Shown in pieces: positions 17,231-25,686 of a stretch of DNA of 64,000 bases. A model generated the notes under the pieces. The model searched no databases. It saw only the letters and a program-made list of their open reading frames with translations, and was not told the DNA's origin. The position numbers were made by a program, and so were the translations under genes. Origin of the DNA: Herbiconiux sp. VKM Ac-1786 (GTDB lineage: Bacteria > Actinomycetota > Actinomycetes > Actinomycetales > Microbacteriaceae); the NCBI RefSeq assembly GCF_015350805.1, contig NZ_JADKSG010000001.1:2094513-2158512 (forward strand), read 5' to 3'. How positions within the stretch are numbered: the first letter of the stretch is position 1; each line of letters starts with the position of its first letter.

Positions 17231-18865
17231 GTGCAGAGCGAGCTGGTCGACCGCATCGAGGACGTCGCCCGCCGCGTCTTCGGCTGGCCGCAGCTGCGGC
17301 CCGGTCAGGCCGAGGCGATCGGAGCCGTCGCGGGCGGCGCCGACGTGCTCGCCGTCATGTCGACGGGCTACGGCAAGTCGGCGATCTACCAGATCGCGGG
17401 CCACCTGCTCGAGGGCCCCACGGTGGTCGTCTCGCCGCTGATCTCGCTGCAGCTCGATCAGGTGCGGCACATCGACGAGCGCACCGGCACGAACGACGCG
17501 GTCGCCGTCAACTCCTCCCAGTCGAAGCGCTCGAACGCCGCCGCCTGGAGCGCCGTCGCCTCGGGCGAGGCCGAGTTCATCTTCCTCGCGCCCGAGCAGC
17601 TCGCCCGTGACGAGGTGATCGACGAGCTCGGCACCCTGGGCGTCGGCCTCGTGGTGGTCGACGAGGCGCACTGCGTCTCGGCCTGGGGTCACGACTTCCG
17701 CCCCGACTACCTCCGCCTCGGCGGCATGATCGACCGCCTCGGCCGGCCCCCGGTGCTGGCCCTCACCGCGACGGGTTCCGCCCCCGTGCGCGAGGAGATC
17801 GTGCAGAGACTGCGGATGCACGACCCGGTGCTCTTCGTGCGTGGCTTCGACCGCCCGAACGTGCACCTCGCGGTCGAGCGCCACGAGAGCGAGCACGAGA
17901 AGGCGCGCGCCGTGCTCGCCGAGGTCGTGGCGGCGCCGAAGCCGGGCCTCGTCTACGTCGCCACCCGGGCGGACACCACGACGACGGCCGACGAGCTGGC
18001 GCAGGCGGGCATCCGCTCGGCCGCGTACCACGGCGGTCTCGGCGCCACCGGTCGTCGAGCGGTGCACGAGCTGTTCCAGGGCGACGGCGTCGACGCCGTG
18101 GTGGCCACCTCGGCGTTCGGCATGGGCATCGACAAGCCGAACGTGCGCTTCGTGGTGCACGCCGACATCACGGATTCGCTCGACTCCTACTACCAGGAGG
18201 TCGGTCGCAGCGGCCGCGACGGCGCCCAAGCGTGGGCCACCCTGCACTACCGCGAGGAGGACCTGGGACTCCGCCGCTTCTTCGCGGGCGGCCGGCCCGC
18301 ACCCTCCGACGTCGAGGCGATCATCCGCTCTCTGGCCGTCGACGACCCGCGGATGCTCGTCGCCGTCGCCGCCCGCAGCAGCCTCTCGCCCCGCGCCGCC
18401 GGCACCCTGGTGAACCTGCTCGTCGAGTCGGGCGTGGCCACCGAGGACGCCACGGGCATCGCCCTGGCCCGCCCGATCGACCCGTCGGACGCGGTGGCCG
18501 CGGTCGAGCGCCTCGCCGACCAGCGGCTGGACATCGAGGAGTCGCGGCTGGCGATGATCCGCTCGTACGCCGAGACGACCCGCTGCCGCCGTCAGCTGCT
18601 GCTGGCCTACTTCGGCGACACCCTCGCGGAGCCCTGCGGCAACTGCGACACCTGCGACAGCGGCAGCGCCTACCGCCCGCCCGTGCCGTCCTCGCCCGGC
18701 CTGCCCGTCTTCGAGAAGTCGCAGCGCGTGCGCCACACCCTCTGGGGCCCGGGCGAGATCGTCAGCGTCGAGCCCGACCGCGTCACGGCCTTCTTCGCGA
18801 CGAAGGGCTACCGCGTGCTCTCCCTCGCGGCGATCGCGGCCCACGCCCTCCTCGCCCCGGCCTAG
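17231..18865 (+). CDS. recQ: RecQ-family ATP-dependent DNA helicase
   Basis: 544 residues from a GTG. The superfamily-2 motifs are in order: Walker A STGYGKS (Lys49), DEAH box (Asp144-His147), LALTATGSA (motif III), and QEVGRSGRDG (motif VI). The C-terminal zinc-binding region has the cysteine set CRRQLLLAYFG...CGNCDTC. The final ~80 residues (QRVRHTLWGPGEIVSVEPDR) resemble a small beta domain rather than HRDC. RecQ enzymes unwind DNA 3' to 5' in recombination and repair. The GTG lies six bases after TAGGGT. At 544 residues it is shorter than E. coli RecQ. Confidence 0.93.
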   Translation: MQSELVDRIEDVARRVFGWPQLRPGQAEAIGAVAGGADVLAVMSTGYGKSAIYQIAGHLLEGPTVVVSPLISLQLDQVRHIDERTGTNDAVAVNSSQSKRSNAAAWSAVASGEAEFIFLAPEQLARDEVIDELGTLGVGLVVVDEAHCVSAWGHDFRPDYLRLGGMIDRLGRPPVLALTATGSAPVREEIVQRLRMHDPVLFVRGFDRPNVHLAVERHESEHEKARAVLAEVVAAPKPGLVYVATRADTTTTADELAQAGIRSAAYHGGLGATGRRAVHELFQGDGVDAVVATSAFGMGIDKPNVRFVVHADITDSLDSYYQEVGRSGRDGAQAWATLHYREEDLGLRRFFAGGRPAPSDVEAIIRSLAVDDPRMLVAVAARSSLSPRAAGTLVNLLVESGVATEDATGIALARPIDPSDAVAAVERLADQRLDIEESRLAMIRSYAETTRCRRQLLLAYFGDTLAEPCGNCDTCDSGSAYRPPVPSSPGLPVFEKSQRVRHTLWGPGEIVSVEPDRVTAFFATKGYRVLSLAAIAAHALLAPA

Positions 18866-18881
18866 CAGTATCGCCCAGGGG

Positions 18882-18901
18882 CATCAGTCACGTGGCTGAT
18901 G
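18882..18901. repeat. 20-bp near-perfect palindrome with CACGTG core
   Basis: CATCAGTCACGTGGCTGATG, a symmetric palindrome apart from one T/C pair, in the gap between the stops at 18865 and 18940. It may be a binding site or a minimal transcript-end hairpin. Confidence 0.4.
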
Positions 18902-18939
18902 GGTGGCTCCGCTCCGATGGTGTTGTGAGGCCGACATCG

Positions 18940-19362
18940 TCACGAGAGCTCCTCCTGAACCTCCGCATCCCGCAGCCGGCGCAGCGCACGCTGATGCAGC
19001 TCGAGGTTGCCCGCGCCGAGCACGAGGAGAGCGACCGCGTAGGCCAACTGCCCCCAGTCCTGCCGCACGAGCGCGAAGATCGCGATCCCCACCATGCCCA
19101 CGGTGAGCACGCTGCCCACCACCTGCATCACCCGTGCCCGCCGCAACCGCTGCCGCAACGACGGCGTGACATCGGGCGGCCACGGCTCATCCCACGACCG
19201 CCGAACCAGCCACACCCACCCGACCGACAAGAGGATGCTCGCCCCCACCAGCACGACCGCCCCCACGATGCTCCACGGCGGCACCGCCAGCAGCAGCCCC
19301 CCGACCACCGCGACGACCCCGGCCCCACCCACCGCGTCCCACCCGGCCGCCCGCGGACTCAC
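18940..19362 (-). CDS. Membrane protein of unknown function
   Basis: 140 residues from a GTG whose GTGA overlaps the previous stop. About four hydrophobic segments: GVVAVVGGLLLAVP, IVGAVVLVGASILLSVGWVW, VVGSVLTVGMVGIAIFAL and LAYAVALLVLGAGN. It ends in a charged helix (LRRLRDAEVQEELS). No family recognised. It forms an operon with the gene at 19359. A much longer frame reading to 19533 is rejected because it runs through that neighbour. Confidence 0.65.
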   Translation of the reverse strand: MSPRAAGWDAVGGAGVVAVVGGLLLAVPPWSIVGAVVLVGASILLSVGWVWLVRRSWDEPWPPDVTPSLRQRLRRARVMQVVGSVLTVGMVGIAIFALVRQDWGQLAYAVALLVLGAGNLELHQRALRRLRDAEVQEELS

Positions 19363-19742
19363 GCCCCCACCCCGCCCGCCCGCGCCGTAGTGGGCCGAGC
19401 ATCCTCGAGCCGCAGTGCCCCCACGACCAGCAGTGCGAGCCCCCCGAATGCGAGCCCGTAGATGATGATCGTCACGGGCCAGCTCCCGCCGCTCACCGTG
19501 GCCACCCCACCGATCCCATCGGTCCAGGTGCACGACCGCCCGAGCGGGAACATCGTCAGCTCACCGGTCACCGTTCCCTGCGCGACGTCGTTCAACGGCA
19601 GCGGCGACCACGGCCCTTCGCTCGCACAGTTCGCCCCGGCCCCGCCGTCGTGCAGGTTCACGAACACCGCGCCCACCCACATGAGACACCCCACCGCCAG
19701 CGCTACGACCCCCACCGCGACAGCCGACCACGCGCGCCTCAT
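19359..19742 (-). CDS. Two-TM membrane protein with extracytoplasmic loop
   Basis: 127 residues. A transmembrane segment (VAVGVVALAVGCLMWVGAV), a ~55-residue outside loop with two cysteines (NCASEG, SCTWTDG) that could form a disulfide, and a second segment (IIIYGLAFGGLALLVVGAL). Start fixed by TAGGGT six bases upstream. Function unknown; cotranscribed with 18940. Confidence 0.65.
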   Translation of the reverse strand: MRRAWSAVAVGVVALAVGCLMWVGAVFVNLHDGGAGANCASEGPWSPLPLNDVAQGTVTGELTMFPLGRSCTWTDGIGGVATVSGGSWPVTIIIYGLAFGGLALLVVGALRLEDARPTTARAGGVGA

Positions 19743-19748
19743 GCCCGC

Positions 19749-19754
19749 ACCCTA
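19749..19754 (-). promoter_or_regulatory. -10 hexamer TAGGGT of a leaderless start
   Basis: Six bases upstream of the ATG at 19742, identical to the hexamer before the recQ-type gene. Confidence 0.45.
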
Positions 19755-19842
19755 CGCCCAAGTCGACACTCGTCGCCCATTCCCAGCGACCCCCGCTAGC
19801 CTCCCTGCACCGCCCCCGCCGTCGCAGTGAGAGGACAGACCC

Positions 19843-20559
19843 ATGGGCACAGCCCCCATGCACTTCACCGGCTACCTCCCCGAAGACGCCCCCGGCCCCC
19901 GCATCGCCCAGGCCGCCAAGGCGCAGACACTCCCTGTCCCGGTCATGGGCTTCACCCCCCAACCGACCCTCGACGACGTCCACCTCGAGAACACCGAGAC
20001 CGGCGGCGGCAGCATGACCGTCGGCATCAGCTACACGCTCTGGCGCAACCCGACCGACCGCTCCGACCCGGTCAACCTCGCCGACCTCGACCCCGAAGCC
20101 CTCCGCTCCCTCGAGCAGCCCTCCCCGCACCCGCGCCCAGCCTGGCTCCTCGAACTGGTCGAGCGGATGCACTACCCTCTCCTCTGGGAAGCCGTCCGCA
20201 CCACCTGGCACCAGACCCCGACCGAGTTCTCGTCCCCACCGACCCTCCTCGTGGCCCACGCCCACCACATCCTCCGAAACGGCTTCCGCGCCGAGCTCGG
20301 TCTCGCCCCCGGCTCCACCGACCGAACCCCCACCCACCCCGCGCACTCGGCCGCCCTCCTCACCGAACGGGCGGTCCGCCCCCGCCCGCCCGTCGACGTC
20401 GACGGCACCCCGCGCGAAGCCCTTGAGATCGACACCGACCCACTCATCTACGCCCTGGCCGTCCCCCTCACCCCCACGTCCACCCTCACGGCAGTCGTCC
20501 CCCGAGCCGACCTCCCACACGTCACCCTCTCCTTCGCCCGCCGAACCCTCTTGCCCTAG
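19843..20559 (+). CDS. Hypothetical protein
   Basis: 238 residues, soluble, with two likely parts: a beta-rich N-terminus (residues 1-75, SMTVGISYTLWRN) and a helical middle (AWLLELVERMHYPLLWEAVR, then LLVAHAHHILRNGFRAELG). GAGAGGA precedes the ATG and TAGCCT about 40 bases upstream may be the -10. No family recognised. The stop overlaps the convergent membrane gene by four bases. Confidence 0.65.
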   Translation: MGTAPMHFTGYLPEDAPGPRIAQAAKAQTLPVPVMGFTPQPTLDDVHLENTETGGGSMTVGISYTLWRNPTDRSDPVNLADLDPEALRSLEQPSPHPRPAWLLELVERMHYPLLWEAVRTTWHQTPTEFSSPPTLLVAHAHHILRNGFRAELGLAPGSTDRTPTHPAHSAALLTERAVRPRPPVDVDGTPREALEIDTDPLIYALAVPLTPTSTLTAVVPRADLPHVTLSFARRTLLP

Positions 20560-21329
20560 CAAGTGATGGTGACCGGAGGCGAGTCGGTCCCCGGCATGAT
20601 GATCTCCCCGATCACCGTCGTCCCGTCGGACAGGTAAACGGGTATGGAGCGATCGAACCGATTGGCGCCGTTGATGAAGTCTTGCGCTTCGTCCCAGGTC
20701 ATCCCGGTGGGACCGCCAGACTCCATCTCGTCGGCGTAGGCGTACCCGCGCAAGCAATTGGTGGCCGAAACCGGGACGAGGTCAGGATTGTCCAGCCCCT
20801 TCGGCGCACCGTATGTCTGGCCCGCGTCGTTGACGCCCCAGTCCGTCTCGATCGTCTTGGAGTAATGCGCGGCAATTGACCATTCAACGTCAGGGGACGT
20901 CTCAATCGTCACCGTCGACGGGTCGCCCACGGTGAGCGGCACGACTCCCCATGACAGGGTGTCGGTCGTGTCGTCCGTGCACAGGAAGGTGTCAAAATCA
21001 CGGAAGTCGAAGGCCCCGGGGCTGAGGCACGTGACCGTCATCTCGATCCCGTTCGCACCCTCCGGTACCGGGCCGAGGTCGAGCGTCCCGGTGCCGACGA
21101 ACGTGCCGGACGCCTGTTCGCTGAACTCGGTGACGATGGGCGTCCCAGGTGGGGCGGACAGCTGTGCCACCGCTACTCCCGCTGTTCCCGTGATGCCGAG
21201 CAAGGCCGCCGCGGTCACGCCGAGCCACCACCGCCGTCTGGTGGAGGGCTTCTTCCCCGACGCGACAGATTCCAGCAGCACCACGCGCAGGGCGTCGGCG
21301 TAGTCGGGCCTCACCTCTATGTCGTTCAT
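20556..21329 (-). CDS. Membrane-anchored partner of the ECF sigma factor (putative anti-sigma)
   Basis: 257 residues: a cytoplasmic N-terminus of about 35, one transmembrane segment (WWLGVTAAALLGITGTAGVAV), and a ~200-residue outside domain with four cysteines, one of them the last residue. The start overlaps the sigma gene stop by four bases, the usual sign of a sigma/anti-sigma pair. The cytoplasmic tail lacks the zinc motif HxxxCxxC and is short, so anti-sigma activity is inferred from position only. It could instead be the sigma factor's main target. Confidence 0.65.
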   Translation of the reverse strand: MNDIEVRPDYADALRVVLLESVASGKKPSTRRRWWLGVTAAALLGITGTAGVAVAQLSAPPGTPIVTEFSEQASGTFVGTGTLDLGPVPEGANGIEMTVTCLSPGAFDFRDFDTFLCTDDTTDTLSWGVVPLTVGDPSTVTIETSPDVEWSIAAHYSKTIETDWGVNDAGQTYGAPKGLDNPDLVPVSATNCLRGYAYADEMESGGPTGMTWDEAQDFINGANRFDRSIPVYLSDGTTVIGEIIMPGTDSPPVTITC

Positions 21330-21916
21330 GATCGATTCCCTTCGGCAGCGAGTCGGTGGGTGGCAGAACCGCTCAGATCGGTCCGGAGCCTCGCTTTGAT
21401 GCGCGAAAGCCGTGTCCGCGCGGTGCCGACCCTGATTCCGAGCACATCCGCCGCCTCGGCGATCGCGTAGTCCTCGATGACGACCAAAGCGAGCAACCCC
21501 CTGTCGACGGCCTTGAGCGAGCCGATCGCATCCTTCAGATCAGGATGGAGCTCATTCGACGCGAGAAATGCTTCCTCCTCGGCGGACAGTCCCGGCGGGT
21601 CATGAGGAACTCGACCCAGCAGATGTCGGTAGCGCCGGGCCGCCCGCTGCAGATTCATCGCCGTGTTGGTGGCGGTGACCAGCAACCACGGCAGGATGGA
21701 CCCGTCCGTCTCCCGCACAGCATCGCGCTTCCGCCACAACTCCAAGAAGACGGTGCCGAGCACGTCCTCGGCGTCGGTCCGGTCGCCCAGCACCCGGAAC
21801 GCATGCCGGAAGACTCGATCCCGATGACGGTCGAAGAGTGCTCCGAAAGCCGCTTCGTCTCCCGCCCGCGCACTCGCCCAGAGAGCGAGCTCCTCCGATT
21901 CCCCGTGATTCCCCAT
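21326..21916 (-). CDS. ECF-type RNA polymerase sigma factor
   Basis: 196 residues. Region 2: AAFGALFDRHRDRVFRHAFR, with the DAEDVLGTVFLELWRKRD segment that contacts core polymerase and -10 DNA. Region 4: AVDRGLLALVVIEDYAIAEA, then ADVLGIRVGTARTRLSRIKA (the HTH). This is the standard two-domain ECF layout. It is cotranscribed with the membrane protein at 20556. It is divergent from the LCP gene at 22051, which could be in its regulon; no ECF promoter was identified with confidence. Confidence 0.88.
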   Translation of the reverse strand: MGNHGESEELALWASARAGDEAAFGALFDRHRDRVFRHAFRVLGDRTDAEDVLGTVFLELWRKRDAVRETDGSILPWLLVTATNTAMNLQRAARRYRHLLGRVPHDPPGLSAEEEAFLASNELHPDLKDAIGSLKAVDRGLLALVVIEDYAIAEAADVLGIRVGTARTRLSRIKARLRTDLSGSATHRLAAEGNRS

Positions 21917-22050
21917 ACCCTGTCATGTCCTCACACCCCGTGATCGTTACAGACTGCCGCACTCCTCGGTGAGAGCCACCTACCCACCCCCGATTCAGCC
22001 CCCGACCATCGCCATGTGGCAAGATGACCCGGATCGACCGGGGAGACGAC

Positions 22051-23262
22051 ATGCAGATGCACCACGCCAGACGGCCGACCCCGTCACCCGTTTCTTTCAT
22101 CCTGAAGTGGGTCGCCGTCGCAGCCGCCGTAGCCCTGATCAGCGTCGTCTCGATCACCGCCTACGCCGTCACCAGCGTCACCCAGCAGTTCAGCTCGAAC
22201 GCCGTCGACATCGGCAACTCGACCGCCGCCCCGCCCGCCCCGCCGCCCTTCCTCGGCGCCTACGAGGGCGGCTTCAACCTGCTCGTCGTCGGCACCGACA
22301 ACGACCCGAACCAGGGCGTGAGCTTCGGTGAGCGCGACGCCACCCTGAACGACGTGAACATCCTGCTGCACGTCTCGGCCGACCACCAGAACGCCGTCGT
22401 CGTCAGCTTCCCCCGCGACCTCGTCATCCCGCAGCCCGAGTGCACCGACCCCGAGACCGGCACCGTCTCCGACGAGAGCAGCGGCGAAGCGCTCAACGAC
22501 GCCTGGGGTCGCGGCGGCCTGGCCTGCACCGCGGCCACGATCTCCGGCATCACCGGCGTCGACATCCAGTACGCGGCCGCCACCTCCTTCGACGGCGTCA
22601 TCGAGCTGACCAACGCGGTCGGGGGAGTCGAGGTCTGCCTCACCGGCGACATCGCCGACACCGATTCGGGGCTCTACCTGCCCGCCGGCCGCACGGTCAT
22701 CCAGGGTCAGGATGCTCTCGCCTTCCTCCGCAACCGCAAGGGTGTCGGCGACGGCAGCGACCTGTCCCGAATCGGTTCGCAGCAGCAGTACCTCTCCTCA
22801 CTGCTGCGCAAGATCAAGAGTGAGAGCACCCTCTCCGACATCACCAAGGTCTACGGCCTCGCCCAGGCGGCGGCGCAGAACATCAAGCCGTCCACCTCGC
22901 TGCAGAGTGCCGACTCGATGGTCTCGCTGGCGCTCACTCTGAAGGACATCGACCTCACCAAGGTCGTCTTCGTCTCCTACCCCGTGGCCGAGTACGTCAA
23001 CGACCCGAACAAGGTGCAGCCCGTGCCCGAACTGGCCGACGAGCTGTTCTCGAAGATCCTCGCCGACCAGCCCTTCACCCTCAGTCCCGACTCGGCGCCC
23101 ACCGGCTCGGCCGACGAGGGCGAAGCCGCTCCTGATCCGGCACCCACCGACGCCGCACCCCCCGCCGACGCCGTTCCGACAGACTCGGCGGCCACCCCCG
23201 AAGTCATCGAAGGCCTCTCGGGTCAGAACGCTGCAGAGGAGACCTGCGCAGTCCCCAACTGA
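22051..23262 (+). CDS. LytR-CpsA-Psr (LCP) family cell-wall ligase
   Basis: 403 residues: one N-terminal transmembrane segment (ILKWVAVAAAVALISVVSIT) and an outside LCP domain. Typical motifs are FNLLVVGTDND, the catalytic stretch VVVSFPRDLVIP, and the arginine-rich site FLRNRKGVGDGSDLSRIGSQ. LCP enzymes transfer glycopolymers from lipid carriers to peptidoglycan (or arabinogalactan). The C-terminal ~70 residues are an Ala/Pro/Asp/Thr-rich tail. ATG 22051 has GGGGAG just upstream; an ATG nine codons earlier lacks one. It could attach the polymer made by the locus at 30-58 kb. Confidence 0.9.
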   Translation: MQMHHARRPTPSPVSFILKWVAVAAAVALISVVSITAYAVTSVTQQFSSNAVDIGNSTAAPPAPPPFLGAYEGGFNLLVVGTDNDPNQGVSFGERDATLNDVNILLHVSADHQNAVVVSFPRDLVIPQPECTDPETGTVSDESSGEALNDAWGRGGLACTAATISGITGVDIQYAAATSFDGVIELTNAVGGVEVCLTGDIADTDSGLYLPAGRTVIQGQDALAFLRNRKGVGDGSDLSRIGSQQQYLSSLLRKIKSESTLSDITKVYGLAQAAAQNIKPSTSLQSADSMVSLALTLKDIDLTKVVFVSYPVAEYVNDPNKVQPVPELADELFSKILADQPFTLSPDSAPTGSADEGEAAPDPAPTDAAPPADAVPTDSAATPEVIEGLSGQNAAEETCAVPN

Positions 23263-23333
23263 CCCCGGCGCGGTTCTTCTCGTAGGACCGACCTCGTCGC
23301 CAGCGCTCACTCGACGACCCAGCCACACCGTCT

Positions 23334-23424
23334 TCGGCAAGCGCGTAGCGCGCGGCAGCCATGTCGGGTGCAGGCCGTGTCTCGGCTGCGACCAGGATGC
23401 TGCCGCGCGCTCCGCGCTTGCCGA
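23334..23424. repeat. Long imperfect inverted repeat
   Basis: Arms of 26 bases (23334-23359 and 23399-23424) differ at one position, with a 39-base loop. It lies 72 bp after the LCP gene stop. It is GC-rich and lacks a T tract. It may be a terminator or a palindromic intergenic element; no second copy was noticed in the window. Confidence 0.65.
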
Positions 23425-23477
23425 CGGATGACCATGGTCGGCTAGTCGAGAAAGCCAGATCAAGCAATGAATTCGAT

Positions 23478-23506
23478 TGATTTCGCACCCTACGGGGACT
23501 AGAATT
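23478..23506 (+). promoter_or_regulatory. Sigma-70 promoter of the HNH gene
   Basis: TTGATT (23478-23483), a 17-base spacer, then TAGAAT (23501-23506), ending 11 bases before the ATG at 23518. One of the best promoter matches in the window. Confidence 0.65.
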
Positions 23507-23517
23507 GAGCCACGCTC

Positions 23518-24828
23518 ATGAACGCATCAGTCATCTTCGAACCGGTCTCCACCGACGCCACCCCGTCGGTCGTCGAGACGCGCGAATCGTTGCTCCGCGG
23601 CATCGGTGCCGACGCCGACGCGGTGGCCGTCATCCAGCGCGAGCAGGCCGTTCTCGACGCCCGGGCAGTGCTGCATCTGGCCGCTGCGGCTCGCAAGTCG
23701 ACCTGGTTGGCGAAGCTTCCCGATGGCTCCCTCGAGCACGCGCGCCGATCCCTGGTCGCCGAGGTCGCGACGACGCTGGGCCTGCCCGAGTCGACAGCCG
23801 CGCAGCGCATCGACGATGCCGAGATGCTCTGCGAATCCTTGCCGGTCACCCTCGACGCGCTGACCCGTGGCGACCTGACGTACCGCCACGCACAAGCCGT
23901 CGTGCGCCAGGCGCGATCGCTTCCCGAGAGCGCCCGGGGCGAGTTCGAGGTCGTCGCCCTGGCGAACGTGCACCGCCAGACCCCGACGCAGCTGTCGACC
24001 CACGCTCGAGTGGTTCGCGAGCGGATGCACCCTGAATCGATCGACGTGCGCCACCGTGAAGCCCGCGAAGAGCGTGCCGTGTGGCTCGAGAAAGAACGCG
24101 ACGGCATGGCGACCCTGGTGTGCCACCTCCCCGCCGTCGCGGCGACGGCCATCGACGACACCCTCGACCAGCTCGGCCGGGCCTTGCGCGCTCCCGATGA
24201 GACGCGCACCCACGCCCAGCTCCGAGCCGACTCGCTCGTCGAACTCCTCCTCCACCGCGACGGCGACAGTGACGTCGTCACTCGAGCGCGCGGGATCACG
24301 GCCAACATCGCCGTCACCGTGCCGGTGCTGACCCTCCTGGGCCGCTCCGCCGAGCCGGCTGAGCTCCACGGCTACGGCCCCATCGATCTCGACACCGCCC
24401 GCGAGCTCACCGCGGCGGCCCCGTCGCTCCTGCGCATCCTCATCGACCCGATCACGAGCCAGCGTCTCTCGGTGGGCCGCGACCGCTACAAGGTGCCGGC
24501 CGATCTCCGCGCCGCCGTCATCCTCGACGACGAGACCTGCCGCTTCCCCGGCTGCACGCGCAACGCCGACCGCTGCGATCTCGACCACGTCCTCGACTGG
24601 GCCAAGGGCGGCGACTCCAGCCTCGCCAACTTGGCGGCCCTCTGCCGCCGCCACCACACCCTGAAGCACCAGACCGACTGGACCGTCACTGCAGCCCCGA
24701 ACCGCGCCCTCCACTGGACGTCCCCCTCGGGGGCCCGCCACATCACCGACCCACCACCTCACGGCCCCGCCCCGAGTCCGCCCGCGCGCCCTGCACTACA
24801 ACATCTCGCAGACGACCCGCCCTTCTAG
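23518..24828 (+). CDS. DUF222 / HNH endonuclease domain protein (13E12-type)
   Basis: 436 residues. The N-terminal ~330 are the DUF222 helical domain (LGLPESTAAQRIDDAEMLCE, LTYRHAQAVVRQARSLP). The C-terminus has an HNH nuclease fold: TCRFPGCTRNADRCDLDHVL, then NLAALCRRHHTLKH, with the zinc-site cysteines and the active-site DHV. These proteins are multi-copy in many actinobacteria; their biological role is not settled. No mobile-element ends are seen here. The promoter at 23478 implies a very short leader with no ribosome site. Confidence 0.92.
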   Translation: MNASVIFEPVSTDATPSVVETRESLLRGIGADADAVAVIQREQAVLDARAVLHLAAAARKSTWLAKLPDGSLEHARRSLVAEVATTLGLPESTAAQRIDDAEMLCESLPVTLDALTRGDLTYRHAQAVVRQARSLPESARGEFEVVALANVHRQTPTQLSTHARVVRERMHPESIDVRHREAREERAVWLEKERDGMATLVCHLPAVAATAIDDTLDQLGRALRAPDETRTHAQLRADSLVELLLHRDGDSDVVTRARGITANIAVTVPVLTLLGRSAEPAELHGYGPIDLDTARELTAAAPSLLRILIDPITSQRLSVGRDRYKVPADLRAAVILDDETCRFPGCTRNADRCDLDHVLDWAKGGDSSLANLAALCRRHHTLKHQTDWTVTAAPNRALHWTSPSGARHITDPPPHGPAPSPPARPALQHLADDPPF

Positions 24829-24881
24829 CCCGAAGTCGCGTCGGCGAATGTTCGTGCTGTAGTGATTCAGCGAGCCTGTTC

Positions 24882-25052
24882 TCAGCCCCCGTCGGGTGCC
24901 GGCCGCTCGAGCTCGGTGTGCAGGTGCTCGAGGGGGAACTCCGTCACCGCATCGACCCCGTCGAGGATGACCTGCCAGTGCTCGTCGGCGCCAGGCCCTA
25001 CGATCACGCCCTCCCGCCCGGTGGCACGAACTGTGAACCGTGTTCCCGGCAA
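24882..25052 (-). CDS. Small basic/acidic beta-type protein (short gene)
   Basis: A 56-residue frame from a TTG at 25052: PGTRFTVRATGREGVIVGPG, then ADEHWQVILDGVDAVTEFPL, then a C-terminal HLHTELERPAPDGG. Third positions are strongly C/G, as in real genes here, and the product looks like a small beta-barrel. The only good ribosome site (AAAAGGAG) is about 18 bases upstream of the TTG, just before an ATC codon in frame. Either a non-standard start is used or the start codon has been lost. Confidence 0.5.
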   Translation of the reverse strand: MPGTRFTVRATGREGVIVGPGADEHWQVILDGVDAVTEFPLEHLHTELERPAPDGG

Positions 25053-25434
25053 CTTGCGGTGCGGCGCGATGCTCCTTTTCCGAGGTCAGGTCCAGCCCAG
25101 GCGATCTCCGGTTACGGTACCTCGATCGGCTCCTGCCCGCCGCCCTTTGATCGCGCGCCCGCGCGATGCTATGCGGGTCGCCCAGTAATGCCTTAGACAC
25201 CATGGCGTGCTCTTTCACACCCTCACCGCAACCGTCCCCCGCCGCTATCGATCTCGGACCCCGCAGGCACCCTTGAAGTGTTGGTCGGCGACGGGGTGCA
25301 ACAGCGCGACACGAACCGCGGCCCAAGTACGTCATGGCCGAAGACTCGCCTCGAAAGGACTCGCCCAGGGCCCTTGATGGCTGGCTGAGCGGCCCGTGGT
25401 CGGACTGCCGTCCGGAGACTCGGACCTTTCCACT
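25053..25434. other. Non-coding stretch, nothing identified
   Basis: About 380 bases with no frame showing coding codon bias, no clear hairpin and no similarity to mobile-element ends. It ends at the promoter of the gene at 25447. It may hold decayed sequence. Confidence 0.5.
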
Positions 25435-25440
25435 TATCGT
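25435..25440 (+). promoter_or_regulatory. -10 hexamer TATCGT of a leaderless start
   Basis: Six bases upstream of the GTG at 25447; decides the start of that gene. Confidence 0.4.
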
Positions 25441-25446
25441 GGTCGG

Positions 25447-25686
25447 GTGGTCCCCACCGTTGTAGCGCTGATAGTTGGCCCCCTTGCCTGTGCGTCCGGC
25501 GTTCTCACCATTTGCTTTCGCCATCGGCTGACGGACTGGCAGAACTACATGTATCGAGAGTTCGGCTGGAATCCGCGCGGCAAACGGCAGGACCTCACGG
25601 TGACCGGAATGACTGTCATCGGCAGCGTTCACCTGTTGATCGGAGTGTCGTTGCTGATCAACGCTCTGATCCGGTTGTCGTCGTGA
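25447..25686 (+). CDS. Small membrane protein of unknown function
   Basis: 79 residues with two transmembrane segments (VVALIVGPLACASGVLTICF and MTVIGSVHLLIGVSLLINAL) joined by a ~30-residue charged loop (HRLTDWQNYMYREFGWNPRG). This layout is common among small unnamed actinobacterial membrane proteins. The GTG at 25447 follows TATCGT by six bases; the frame reaches back to 25396 without a start signal. Confidence 0.55.
   Translation: MVPTVVALIVGPLACASGVLTICFRHRLTDWQNYMYREFGWNPRGKRQDLTVTGMTVIGSVHLLIGVSLLINALIRLSS

Noticed and set aside
18940-19533. Longer version of the membrane protein starting at 19533
   Set aside because: The extra N-terminus is basic shadow sequence through the gene at 19359; the GTG at 19362 overlaps that gene's stop as expected for coupled genes.
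23334-24828. Mobile element or insertion sequence carrying the HNH gene
   Set aside because: Only one inverted repeat on one side, no direct repeats and no transposase; DUF222/HNH genes are often resident genes in actinobacteria.
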